The notes under the pieces were generated by a model. The model had not been told where the DNA came from. It worked only from the letters and a program-made list of their open reading frames with translations, and ran no database searches. From Bifidobacterium breve (GTDB lineage: Bacteria; Actinomycetota; Acidimicrobiia; Acidimicrobiales; Ilumatobacteraceae), in NCBI GenBank assembly GCA_945893395.1, contig CAMDEC010000006.1, positions 1-43,516 of the forward strand: DNA of 43,516 nucleotides, given 5' to 3'. The position numbers and the translations under genes were made by a program. Positions 1 to 6,950 of this stretch are shown piece by piece (position 1 is the first letter of the stretch; every line of letters begins with the position of its first letter).

Positions 1-714
1 AAACGGCTCGTCGAGTTGCGCAATTCGCTTGTCGAGCGGGGCGTGTGGGGTTGGGATTTAAAAGATGCTGGCGACGCGATGGCCCAAGAATTTTTGATGT
101 CGCAGTTGCGTGAGTTTCGACCCGATGATGCAGTGCTCAGCGAAGAAGCCCTCGACACTTCAAAACGACTCAAGGCAGATCGAGTTTGGATAATCGATCC
201 GCTAGATGGCACTCAAGAGTTCAGCGAACCAGACCGCAGCGACTGGGCCGTGCATGTCGCTTTGTGGCAACGCGACAGTAATCACGGTTCATTGGTTGCC
301 GCGGCGGTCAGTTTGCCCGCAATCGAAATGACATTGAGCACCAACCCGCCACCCACGCCACCAAAAAAACACGACGGTCCACCACGACTGGTTGTTTCGC
401 GCACGCGCACACCGCGCGAAGCAGTGATCGTCGCCGAAACACTTGGCTGCGACGCGATACGACTTGGCTCTGCGGGCGCCAAAGCAATGTCAGTCGTGCT
501 CGGCGAATGCGACATTTATCTACATACGGGCGGCCAACACCAATGGGACTCTGCCGCCCCAGTCGCCGTCGCTCGCGCCGCTGGTTTGCACACAAGCCGA
601 GTTGACGGTTCACCCCTTATATATAACGAACAAGACACATGGCTACCCGACTTAATTGTGTGTCGTCAAGAATTTGCCGAACCAGTTCTCGCCGCTCTCG
701 GCTACAAAAAATAA
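1..714 (+). CDS. CysQ/inositol monophosphatase-family phosphatase (5' end outside window)
   Basis: The frame is open to the first base, so the gene begins upstream of the window; the TTG at 16 in the ORF track is only the first in-window start. The visible part has the metal-binding core of the Li-sensitive phosphatase family: a Glu-Glu pair (SEEAL), then WIIDPLDGT, and late in the protein WDSAAP, which corresponds to the family's third metal site. Family members remove phosphate from 3'-phosphoadenosine 5'-phosphate or from inositol phosphates. The position of the motifs and the short C-terminus fit a 3'(2'),5'-bisphosphate nucleotidase (CysQ) better than a classic inositol phosphatase, but substrate cannot be decided. 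The next gene starts 9 nt after the stop. Confidence 0.8.
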   Translation, partial: KRLVELRNSLVERGVWGWDLKDAGDAMAQEFLMSQLREFRPDDAVLSEEALDTSKRLKADRVWIIDPLDGTQEFSEPDRSDWAVHVALWQRDSNHGSLVAAAVSLPAIEMTLSTNPPPTPPKKHDGPPRLVVSRTRTPREAVIVAETLGCDAIRLGSAGAKAMSVVLGECDIYLHTGGQHQWDSAAPVAVARAAGLHTSRVDGSPLIYNEQDTWLPDLIVCRQEFAEPVLAALGYKK

Positions 715-717
715 AAC
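712..717 (+). promoter_or_regulatory. Putative -10 hexamer TAAAAC overlapping the upstream stop codon
   Basis: The stop TAA of the phosphatase gene begins the hexamer TAAAAC, which is followed by exactly 6 nt and the ATG of nucS. The last base departs from TANNNT. No Shine-Dalgarno sequence is present, so a leaderless start is inferred. Confidence 0.35.
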
Positions 718-723
718 TTCACC

Positions 724-1383
724 ATGCGTGTAGTCATCGCTTCATGCAGCGTCACATATGAAGGTCGGCTCGCAGCCTCGTTGCCAGAAGCAACACGACT
801 GATCATGATCAAAGCCGATGGCTGCGTCGCAATTCATGCCGACGGTGGCGCCTACAAACCACTTAATTGGATGAACGCGCCGAATACATTCGAAGAACTC
901 GCAGATCGATTGATTGTTCGCAACCCGAAAGGCGAAACACTGACGATTCAACTGCATCAAGTTTTTTCTGATGTCTCGCACGAACTTGGCGAAGATCCTG
1001 GTCTGACAAAAGATGGTGTCGAAGCCGATTTGCAAGTGCTGCTTGCCGCGATGCCCGAAACAATCGAACCTGGTTTGACATTGATTCGTCGCGAATATCC
1101 AACCGCAGTTGGCCCAGTTGATTTGCTGTGTCGTGATGCAACTGGTCAAACCGTGGCTATTGAGATTAAGCGTCGTGGCGAAATTGACGGCGTCGAACAA
1201 CTCACGCGTTACATCGAATGCCTACACGCCGACTCGGCGCTCGGCAAGATTCGCGGCATCTTCGTCGCCCAATCAATCAAGCCGCAAGCCCGCATGTTGG
1301 CCGAAAGCCGAAACATCGGTTGGTGCGAAGTCGACTACGACGAACTTCGCGGCAAAAAAACTGACGACCTAAAACTTTTTTAA
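724..1383 (+). CDS. nucS: Mismatch-specific endonuclease NucS/EndoMS
   Basis: This 219-residue protein is full length for NucS, the actinobacterial and archaeal enzyme that cuts both strands at mismatches and replaces MutS/MutL repair. The N-terminal half has the diagnostic start ([10 protein letters not shown]), followed by HADGG and PLNW, the DNA-binding and dimerisation region. The C-terminal half is a RecB-like nuclease fold with PVDLLC at residues 131-136 and AIEIKRRGE at 146-153, supplying the acidic and lysine catalytic residues. The last residues lie in DDLKLF, consistent with the C-terminal peptide that contacts the sliding clamp in homologues. It converges with the SDR gene, with only one base between the two stop codons. 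Confidence 0.95.
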   Translation: MRVVIASCSVTYEGRLAASLPEATRLIMIKADGCVAIHADGGAYKPLNWMNAPNTFEELADRLIVRNPKGETLTIQLHQVFSDVSHELGEDPGLTKDGVEADLQVLLAAMPETIEPGLTLIRREYPTAVGPVDLLCRDATGQTVAIEIKRRGEIDGVEQLTRYIECLHADSALGKIRGIFVAQSIKPQARMLAESRNIGWCEVDYDELRGKKTDDLKLF

Positions 1384-1384
1384 A

Positions 1385-2308
1385 TTATTTCTTTTGCGGT
1401 TGAGGCCAAGTGCCGTCGCGACCATCCATGCCGGCATTCAATCGAGCCTTGGCCATCATCTCTTCGACAACCGGCCCAAGTTTCGTCGGGTCATCAACTG
1501 GCTTGTGTGTCGGCCCGCGGTGCCAACCCTCGGCAATTGCCAAGACATCGCCACTGGCTTCAAACACTCGACCCGTGATGCCAGCCGATTCGGCTGAAGC
1601 CAACCAAGTCACGATCGGCGCGATCCACTTTGGGGATCGTTGTTCACGCTCTGCTTCAGTCTCGGGTGCTGGTCCAAGATTTTCTGTCATTCGTGTCAAA
1701 GCAACTGGTGCAACAGCGTTCACAGTCACGCCGTATCGCCCGAGTTCAAGTGATGCGATTGTCGTGAACGCAGCAATACCCGCTTTTGCCGCGCCGTAAT
1801 TTGTCTGACCAACATTGCCGTAGATTCCAGAAACAGATGACGTATTGATAATTCGACCATCCACTGGTTTGCCTGCTTTGCTTCGATCGCGCCAATATGC
1901 GGCGGCATGTCGCGACGGTGCAAATGTGCCCTTGAGGTGAACCTTGATTACGCCATCCCATTCTTCTTCGCTCATGTTGGCCAACATTCGGTCGCGCAAG
2001 ATGCCGGCGTTGTTGATCACAGCATGCAAATCACCAAAAGTTTCCACGGCGGTCTTGATCAGACGCTCGGCGCCATCCCATGAAGAAATATCGTCGCCGT
2101 TGGCAATCGCTTTGCCGCCCATCGCTTCGATTTCATTGACAACTTGTTGCGCGGGAGACGCATCGCCACCTTTGCCGTCGACGCCGGCACCGAGATCGTT
2201 GACGACGACAAACGCCCCGTGCTTGGCCAGGCTAAGTGCGTGTTCGCGACCAATTCCGCGACCTGAACCCGTGACAATTACTACTCGACCTTCACATAAG
2301 CGACTCAT
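1385..2308 (-). CDS. Short-chain dehydrogenase, hydroxyacyl-CoA dehydrogenase type
   Basis: The track ORF is 389 residues, but its first 82 residues look like unrelated translated DNA and run back over the divergent flavoprotein gene. Starting at the ATG at 2308 gives 307 residues beginning MSRLCEGRVVIVTG. The Rossmann motif TGSGRGIG is at residues 13-20, NNAG at 99-102, and the Ser-Tyr-Lys catalytic set at about S158, Y171 and K175. The NDLG element after the second strand and the long insertion after it resemble the dehydrogenase domain of peroxisomal multifunctional enzyme 2 (17-beta-HSD4), so a (3R)-hydroxyacyl-CoA substrate in fatty-acid or sterol side-chain oxidation is likely. NAD(H) preference is inferred. 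It shares a 25-bp divergent region with the next gene. Confidence 0.88.
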   Translation of the reverse strand: MSRLCEGRVVIVTGSGRGIGREHALSLAKHGAFVVVNDLGAGVDGKGGDASPAQQVVNEIEAMGGKAIANGDDISSWDGAERLIKTAVETFGDLHAVINNAGILRDRMLANMSEEEWDGVIKVHLKGTFAPSRHAAAYWRDRSKAGKPVDGRIINTSSVSGIYGNVGQTNYGAAKAGIAAFTTIASLELGRYGVTVNAVAPVALTRMTENLGPAPETEAEREQRSPKWIAPIVTWLASAESAGITGRVFEASGDVLAIAEGWHRGPTHKPVDDPTKLGPVVEEMMAKARLNAGMDGRDGTWPQPQKK

Positions 2309-2316
2309 CGCCGAGA

Positions 2317-2326
2317 ACTCTAGCCT
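2317..2326. promoter_or_regulatory. Overlapping divergent -10 elements (TAGAGT minus, TAGCCT plus)
   Basis: Only 25 bp separate the SDR and flavoprotein starts. On the minus strand TAGAGT lies 8 nt from the SDR ATG; on the plus strand TAGCCT (2321-2326) lies 7 nt from the GTG at 2334. The two hexamers share two bases, so polymerase can probably occupy only one at a time. Confidence 0.4.
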
Positions 2327-2333
2327 GAGGCTC

Positions 2334-3620
2334 GTGGTCAATGCTATTTCGCGACAAAAAACACCAAGCCATTGTGATGTATTAATAGTTGGCGCAGGTC
2401 CGGCTGGTGTCGCTGCCGCACTCACACTTGTCGCGAGTGGCAAAGATGTGTTGATCATCGACAAAGCATTATTTCCGCGCGACAAATGTTGTGGTGATGG
2501 GCTGACAACTGGCGCGTTGCGCGTTCTCGAAATGCTCGGTTTTGACCCAAGCACTGTTGCGAACTATCAGGTTTGCGACGAAATTTCACTTCGCTCGCCG
2601 TCGGGTCGCGAAATTCAACTTGATCTTCCGAACAATCGCGATCACAAAGCAGGTCAATTCGCCGCAATCGCCCCGCGAATCGAACTTGATAATGCACTCG
2701 TGCAACACGCGCGTGCAAGCGGCGTGCGCATCGTCGAAAACTGTGCGTTCGTCTCGGTCGCTCGACAAAACTCACAAGAAATAGTGATCGCCACAGATTC
2801 GCCAAGCGACTTCAAAGAGATAACTGCAAAATTCTTGGTCGCCGCCGACGGAATGTGGTCGCCAGTTCGCAAATCTCTCGGTGCGGCGCAAACCAGTTAT
2901 CTCGGCGAGTGGCACGCCTTTCGTCAATATGTCAGCAATGTCACCGGCCCCGCGAGCAAGCGTCTCTATGTTTGGTTCGAAAAAGATTTGCTGCCAGGTT
3001 ATGCATGGTCGTTTCCGTTGCCCAATGGTCGTGCCAACATTGGCTTTGGTATTTTGCGCGGATCGAACTACACGGTGCAAGAAATGAAAGCGCTATGGGT
3101 AGAACTTCTCACTCGGCCGCATATTGCGTCGGCGCTCGGTCAAAATGCGGCGCTCGAAGGTCGGCACACTGCATGGCCGATTCCGGCGCGCATCACATCG
3201 GCGAAACTTTTCTCGGGTCGAACGCTGTTCATTGGCGACGCGGTTTGTGCCGCCGACACAATGACGGGCGAAGGCATCGGCCAAGCGCTCTTGACCGGCG
3301 TGCTCGCTGGCGAAGCGATCACAAGTTCTTCAAAATATGATCAACATGCAATCTGCAAGTCGTATGCACGAAAAGTCAAGCGTGAATTTTTTGCCGATCA
3401 TCGCATGAGTTTTGCGCTCGGTAAGGTCTTACAAAACGCAGTGCTGACACGCGGAGTCTTGCGTGTGGCTGGTGCTTCAGACTGGACGCGGCGCAATTTC
3501 GTGCGGTGGATGTTCGAAGATGAACCCCGCGCCGCCGTGCTCACCCCATCGCGCTGGCATCGCAAGTTTCTTAAGCGCGACGGCGCATTCAAAACAAGCC
3601 AAGCACGCAAGACCAACTAA
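2334..3620 (+). CDS. FAD-dependent geranylgeranyl reductase-family protein
   Basis: The track ORF starts inside the oppositely oriented SDR gene; the first credible start is GTG at 2334, giving 428 residues. The dinucleotide-binding motif IVGAGPAG is at about residues 18-25, followed by DKCCGDGLTTGAL, typical of the geranylgeranyl reductase/flavin-dependent halogenase-like group. The second FAD motif, GDAVCAADTMTGEGIGQAL, comes about 300 residues in. Family members saturate isoprenoid chains of menaquinone, chlorophyll or lipids, often taking electrons from a reduced quinol or ferredoxin. The substrate is not apparent here. The C-terminus is basic (KFLKRDG). It is followed 10 nt later by the nitronate monooxygenase gene. 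Confidence 0.85.
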   Translation: MVNAISRQKTPSHCDVLIVGAGPAGVAAALTLVASGKDVLIIDKALFPRDKCCGDGLTTGALRVLEMLGFDPSTVANYQVCDEISLRSPSGREIQLDLPNNRDHKAGQFAAIAPRIELDNALVQHARASGVRIVENCAFVSVARQNSQEIVIATDSPSDFKEITAKFLVAADGMWSPVRKSLGAAQTSYLGEWHAFRQYVSNVTGPASKRLYVWFEKDLLPGYAWSFPLPNGRANIGFGILRGSNYTVQEMKALWVELLTRPHIASALGQNAALEGRHTAWPIPARITSAKLFSGRTLFIGDAVCAADTMTGEGIGQALLTGVLAGEAITSSSKYDQHAICKSYARKVKREFFADHRMSFALGKVLQNAVLTRGVLRVAGASDWTRRNFVRWMFEDEPRAAVLTPSRWHRKFLKRDGAFKTSQARKTN

Positions 3621-3623
3621 GTT
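3618..3623 (+). promoter_or_regulatory. Putative -10 hexamer TAAGTT overlapping the upstream stop codon
   Basis: The TAA stop of the flavoprotein gene plus GTT forms a TANNNT match, followed by 7 nt and the GTG start of the nitronate monooxygenase gene. There is no Shine-Dalgarno sequence before that GTG. Confidence 0.45.
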
Positions 3624-3630
3624 AATAGCC

Positions 3631-4593
3631 GTGCGCACTCGTATCACTGACCTGTTCGACATCGAGCATCCTGTGATGCTGGCTGGCATGGGTGGTGTTT
3701 CATATCACGAACTCGTAGCGGCCGTCAGCGAAGCCGGCGGCATCGGCACGTTTGGTGCATCCACAATGCGTGATGGCGAACTGGCGCGAGAAATCAGCGC
3801 GCTAAAAAAACTTACGAGCAAATCATTCGGTGTTGATCTATTAACTGCGCTCCCGCAACACTTCGAGCAAGGCATTCGCGATGTCATTAATGGCGGCGCG
3901 CGAATTTTTGTTGCGGGTCTCGGTGTGCCACGTGACGCGATTGATTTGTTGCACAGCCACAACATTTTGGTCGGCTCAATGTGCGGCAAAGTTCGCCACG
4001 CAGTTGCGGCAGTTGCCAGCGGTTGCGACTTCGTCGTCGCCCAAGGCACCGAAGCCGGTGGACACACTGGACTCGTGGCGACGATGGCACTCGTGCCACA
4101 AGTTGTCGACGCCGTGTCGGCAAAAGTTCCGGTCGTTGCTGCCGGTGGGTTGTTCGACGGCCGAGGTCTTGCCGCATCGCTCGCACTAGGTGCCGATGGC
4201 ATTTGGGTCGGCACACGATTCATCGCCACACCCGAGGCTCGTGCAGTCAACGGCTACAAAGAAGCATTGGTCGCCAGTCGCGAAGACGACACAGTGATCA
4301 GTCGTTCGTATACAGGTAAGCCATGTCGAGTCGTGCGCAACGAATGGACGAACCACTACGAACAGCATCCGCAAGAAATTCAAACTTTTCCGCTGCAAGC
4401 AATTGCTTCGTCGCAAGCCAACGCCAATCACCTCGGTCATCCGTCAGGCACACAAGTCGACACTTCACGCGAGTTCTACCCTGCAGGTCAAGGCACTGGC
4501 GCGGTCAACGAAGTAATGCCCGCCGGCAAAATCGTGAGGCAAATTGTCGAACAAGCCGAACAAATTTTGCGCGCGCTCGGCAACAAGAAATAG
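3631..4593 (+). CDS. Nitronate monooxygenase / 2-nitropropane dioxygenase family
   Basis: The track start lies within the previous gene; the GTG at 3631 gives 320 residues beginning MRTRITDLFDIEHPV, the normal family N-terminus. It is an FMN-binding TIM barrel: GGIGTFGAST near residues 36-45, the catalytic-histidine motif AQGTEAGGHTG with His145, and phosphate-binding AAGGLFDGRG and GADGIWVGTRF. Enzymes of this group oxidise alkyl nitronates, but several actinobacterial members act in lipid or steroid degradation or as FabK-like enoyl reductases. The neighbouring SDR would suit such a role, but this is an inference. The MFS gene follows after 9 nt. Confidence 0.88.
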   Translation: MRTRITDLFDIEHPVMLAGMGGVSYHELVAAVSEAGGIGTFGASTMRDGELAREISALKKLTSKSFGVDLLTALPQHFEQGIRDVINGGARIFVAGLGVPRDAIDLLHSHNILVGSMCGKVRHAVAAVASGCDFVVAQGTEAGGHTGLVATMALVPQVVDAVSAKVPVVAAGGLFDGRGLAASLALGADGIWVGTRFIATPEARAVNGYKEALVASREDDTVISRSYTGKPCRVVRNEWTNHYEQHPQEIQTFPLQAIASSQANANHLGHPSGTQVDTSREFYPAGQGTGAVNEVMPAGKIVRQIVEQAEQILRALGNKK

Positions 4594-4596
4594 ATT
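4591..4596 (+). promoter_or_regulatory. Putative -10 hexamer TAGATT overlapping the upstream stop codon
   Basis: The TAG stop of the nitronate monooxygenase gene is the first half of TAGATT, followed by exactly 6 nt (CTCACA) and the GTG start of the MFS gene. This fits a leaderless promoter; no ribosome-binding site is seen. Confidence 0.5.
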
Positions 4597-4602
4597 CTCA
4601 CA

Positions 4603-5847
4603 GTGTTCAAAGTTTTAAAGACCAACCGTGATTTGCGCCTGCTGTTCATCGCCCAAAACCTCTCGTTCATGGGAGACTGGTTCACTTTCGTCGCGCTGGC
4701 TGGTTTGGTTCAAGATCTCACGGGTTCTAAGTTTCTCGTCTCGTTATTGCTGGTCGCGTTTTCATTGCCATCTTTTTTGGCTTCACCAATTGGTGGCCCA
4801 GTCGCCGATCGCTACGACCGTCGCAAAGTTCTGATCGTTGTTTCAATTCTGCAAGCAATCGCTGCCGCAAGTTTTTTGCTGATCGGCGATTCAAGAATTT
4901 GGATTGCTTTCGTCGCCCAAGGTTCGATCGCCGCACTCGCGGCATTCGTTCGACCAGCACTCGAAGCAGCAATCCCCAACTTGGCCAAGAACCCCGACGA
5001 ATTGCGCCAAGCCAACGCGATTTTCGGCAGCAGTTGGGGCGTGATGCTGGCAGTCGGCGCCGGCATCGGTGGAGTTTTCTCCCAGGCATTTGGTCGCAAT
5101 GCAGCATTTATCGCCGACGTCGTCACGTTCATTGTCGCTGCAATTTTGATCGCACTAGTCACTCGCCCGATGCAAGAAGCCCGCACGAAAATTCAAACTC
5201 GTCGCATTCACCCGATTAGCGACATGGGCGAAGCATTGCATCTTGCAAAATCAGACCCAGCGATCATGTCGTTATTGATGTCAAAGATGACATTTGCTGT
5301 TGGCGCTGGTGTCGTCAGTCAACTTGCAGTTTTCGCCGCTGACTCGTTCAACAGTGGCGACGCTGGTCGTGGTTTAATGCTCGGCCTGCGCGGTGTCGGC
5401 AGCGCACTCGGGCCATTGATTGCGGCACGGTTCGTCAAAAATGATTTGTCACGAGTCATTTTGGTTTGCGGCATTTCGGGTTTGGGTTTTGCCAGCGGCT
5501 ACCTCGCCGCCGCCGCATCGCCCGTGCTGATTGTTGCCGCAATTTTCGTTTGTCTCGCCCACTTAGGTGGCGGCGCACAATGGACGCTCTCTACATATGG
5601 ATTACAAGTGCGTTGCCCCGACGAGATGCGTGGTCGAGTTTTGGCCGGCGACTTTGCGTTGATCACACTCTCACTCGGGCTCAGCAGCCTGGTTGCAGGT
5701 GTCGTCTCTGAATCCATCGGTGCACGCGGCACCATCGCAGTGTTCGCACTTATTGCGATTTGCTCATCAATTATTTATTTGCTCGCCACGCGCAATGTTC
5801 GAGCCAATTTAAAAATCAGTGCAACTAATAACGCAACTATTAATTAG
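4603..5847 (+). CDS. Major facilitator superfamily exporter, MFS_3 (EntS-like) type
   Basis: The 414-residue protein has about 12 hydrophobic segments, starting with a short cytoplasmic N-terminus (MFKVLKTNRDLRLLF). The loop between helices 2 and 3 holds PVADRYDRRK, the MFS signature in the form G-x3-D-R-x2-R. Helix 4-5 contains the conserved run of alanines, FVRPALEAAIPNLA, typical of the MFS_3 subgroup that includes enterobactin exporter EntS and macrolide efflux pumps. It probably acts as a proton-driven exporter in the cytoplasmic membrane; the substrate is unknown. The GTG at 4603 is supported by an upstream hexamer rather than by a Shine-Dalgarno sequence. It converges with the LLM gene, 14 nt apart, with no obvious terminator. 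Confidence 0.88.
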   Translation: MFKVLKTNRDLRLLFIAQNLSFMGDWFTFVALAGLVQDLTGSKFLVSLLLVAFSLPSFLASPIGGPVADRYDRRKVLIVVSILQAIAAASFLLIGDSRIWIAFVAQGSIAALAAFVRPALEAAIPNLAKNPDELRQANAIFGSSWGVMLAVGAGIGGVFSQAFGRNAAFIADVVTFIVAAILIALVTRPMQEARTKIQTRRIHPISDMGEALHLAKSDPAIMSLLMSKMTFAVGAGVVSQLAVFAADSFNSGDAGRGLMLGLRGVGSALGPLIAARFVKNDLSRVILVCGISGLGFASGYLAAAASPVLIVAAIFVCLAHLGGGAQWTLSTYGLQVRCPDEMRGRVLAGDFALITLSLGLSSLVAGVVSESIGARGTIAVFALIAICSSIIYLLATRNVRANLKISATNNATIN

Positions 5848-5861
5848 CCCGAGAAATAGTC

Positions 5862-6917
5862 TTACGACTCGTCCAAAATTGAACGGAGAGTTTCGATTTC
5901 GCGCACAGGGTCAGGGCCAACTGGGTTCACCTGCAACACCGTCACGCCCGCTTCTTTGAAAGCGCCGATTCGCTCTTTGATATAGCTTCGCGGCCCGACA
6001 AGATTTGAGAGTTCAAGCCACTCACTCGGTATCAGTGCCGCAGCTTCTTTCTTCTTGCCTTCTAGATAGAGATCTTGGATCTCAACCGCTTCTTTTTCGT
6101 ATCCATAGTCACGACACATGTCGTTGTAAAAATTTTTTCCACGCGCACCCATGCCACCGACATACAACGCATAACTCGAACGGGCAAAATCGAGAACTTC
6201 GTGTTGTTTCGTTGGCGTCAACGACTCGTCAATATGCAACATGCCACCTGCCGACACATCTAGTTTTTTTAAATTCGAACTGCGCTTTGCCAAGCCAGCT
6301 TTCAGCGACTTGCCCCAAACATTCTCAAATTTTTCCGGCATAAAGAACACGGGCATCCAACCGTCGGCGATTTCTGCAGTCGCTTCAACACTCTTGTCTT
6401 TGAGTGATGCCCACCAAACCGGAATCTCACTGCGCACTGGGTGATTAATCAGTTTCAACGCTTTGCCTAAACCGGTGCCCTGACCAGCAGGCAACGGCAC
6501 TTGCACCGTCTTGCCGTTATAACTCAACGGGTTCTCTCGTCGCCACACTTCGCGACATACCTCTATATATTCTTTGGTGCGTTGCATTGGTTTTTCATAT
6601 GGCACGCCATGAAAGCCCTCGATTACTTGTGGCCCTGAAGCACCGAGACCCAAAATAAATCGTCCGTTGCTGACATAGTCGCAACCTGCTGCTGTCATTG
6701 CCGTCAGTGCAGCCGTGCGTGAGAACACATTGATGATGCCGGTGCCGATCTGCACCCGCTCGGTGACGGCGGCCAGATATCCGATCTGCGAAATCGCGTC
6801 GTAACTGTAAGCCTCGGCGACCCAAACCATGTCGAGTCCGACTTTTTCGAGTTCCGCGACTCGCTTGGCTGATGTTTGAAAATCAGAAATATAGTTGATC
6901 ATCATTGAAAGTTTCAT
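5862..6917 (-). CDS. F420-dependent LLM-class oxidoreductase, Rv3520c-like family
   Basis: This 351-residue protein follows the bacterial luciferase-like TIM-barrel fold used by coenzyme F420 enzymes. It closely matches what is known of the mycobacterial Rv3520c group along its whole length: EAYSYDAISQIGYLAA near residue 34, AAGCDYVSNGRFILGLG, GFHGVPYEKP, KLINHPVR and YVGGMGARGKNFY. It presumably transfers hydride between F420 and an unknown organic substrate in the cytosol. The ATG at 6917 is preceded by GAGGG with 7-nt spacing, one of the few clear Shine-Dalgarno sites in the window. It lies 33 nt downstream of the acyl-CoA synthetase gene, so the two are probably cotranscribed and may act on the same lipid pathway. 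Confidence 0.9.
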   Translation of the reverse strand: MKLSMMINYISDFQTSAKRVAELEKVGLDMVWVAEAYSYDAISQIGYLAAVTERVQIGTGIINVFSRTAALTAMTAAGCDYVSNGRFILGLGASGPQVIEGFHGVPYEKPMQRTKEYIEVCREVWRRENPLSYNGKTVQVPLPAGQGTGLGKALKLINHPVRSEIPVWWASLKDKSVEATAEIADGWMPVFFMPEKFENVWGKSLKAGLAKRSSNLKKLDVSAGGMLHIDESLTPTKQHEVLDFARSSYALYVGGMGARGKNFYNDMCRDYGYEKEAVEIQDLYLEGKKKEAAALIPSEWLELSNLVGPRSYIKERIGAFKEAGVTVLQVNPVGPDPVREIETLRSILDES

Positions 6918-6933
6918 ATAACTACCCTCTGTT

Positions 6934-6949
6934 TTTCGCTAACGCGAAA
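6934..6949 (-). other. Small inverted repeat between acyl-CoA synthetase and LLM genes
   Basis: TTTCGC and GCGAAA form a perfect 6-bp stem around a 4-nt loop, just after the synthetase stop and before the Shine-Dalgarno site of the LLM gene. It lacks a downstream T tract on the transcribed strand, so it may be an RNA processing or stability element rather than a terminator. Confidence 0.35.
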
Positions 6950-6950
6950 T

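Noticed and set aside
742-1200. Minus-strand 152-residue ORF
   Set aside because: It is antisense to nucS, whose own protein signatures are unmistakable.
1944-2333. N-terminal extension of the flavoprotein ORF
   Set aside because: It runs antisense through the SDR gene; the FAD motif follows closely after GTG 2334.
2309-2554. 82-residue N-terminal extension of the SDR gene in the ORF track
   Set aside because: It is low-complexity, unlike the family, and would overlap the divergent flavoprotein gene; ATG 2308 gives a normal SDR start.
6934-6949. Hairpin considered as a rho-independent terminator
   Set aside because: On the transcribed strand it is followed by A-rich sequence, not a T tract, and a Shine-Dalgarno site for the next gene comes directly after.
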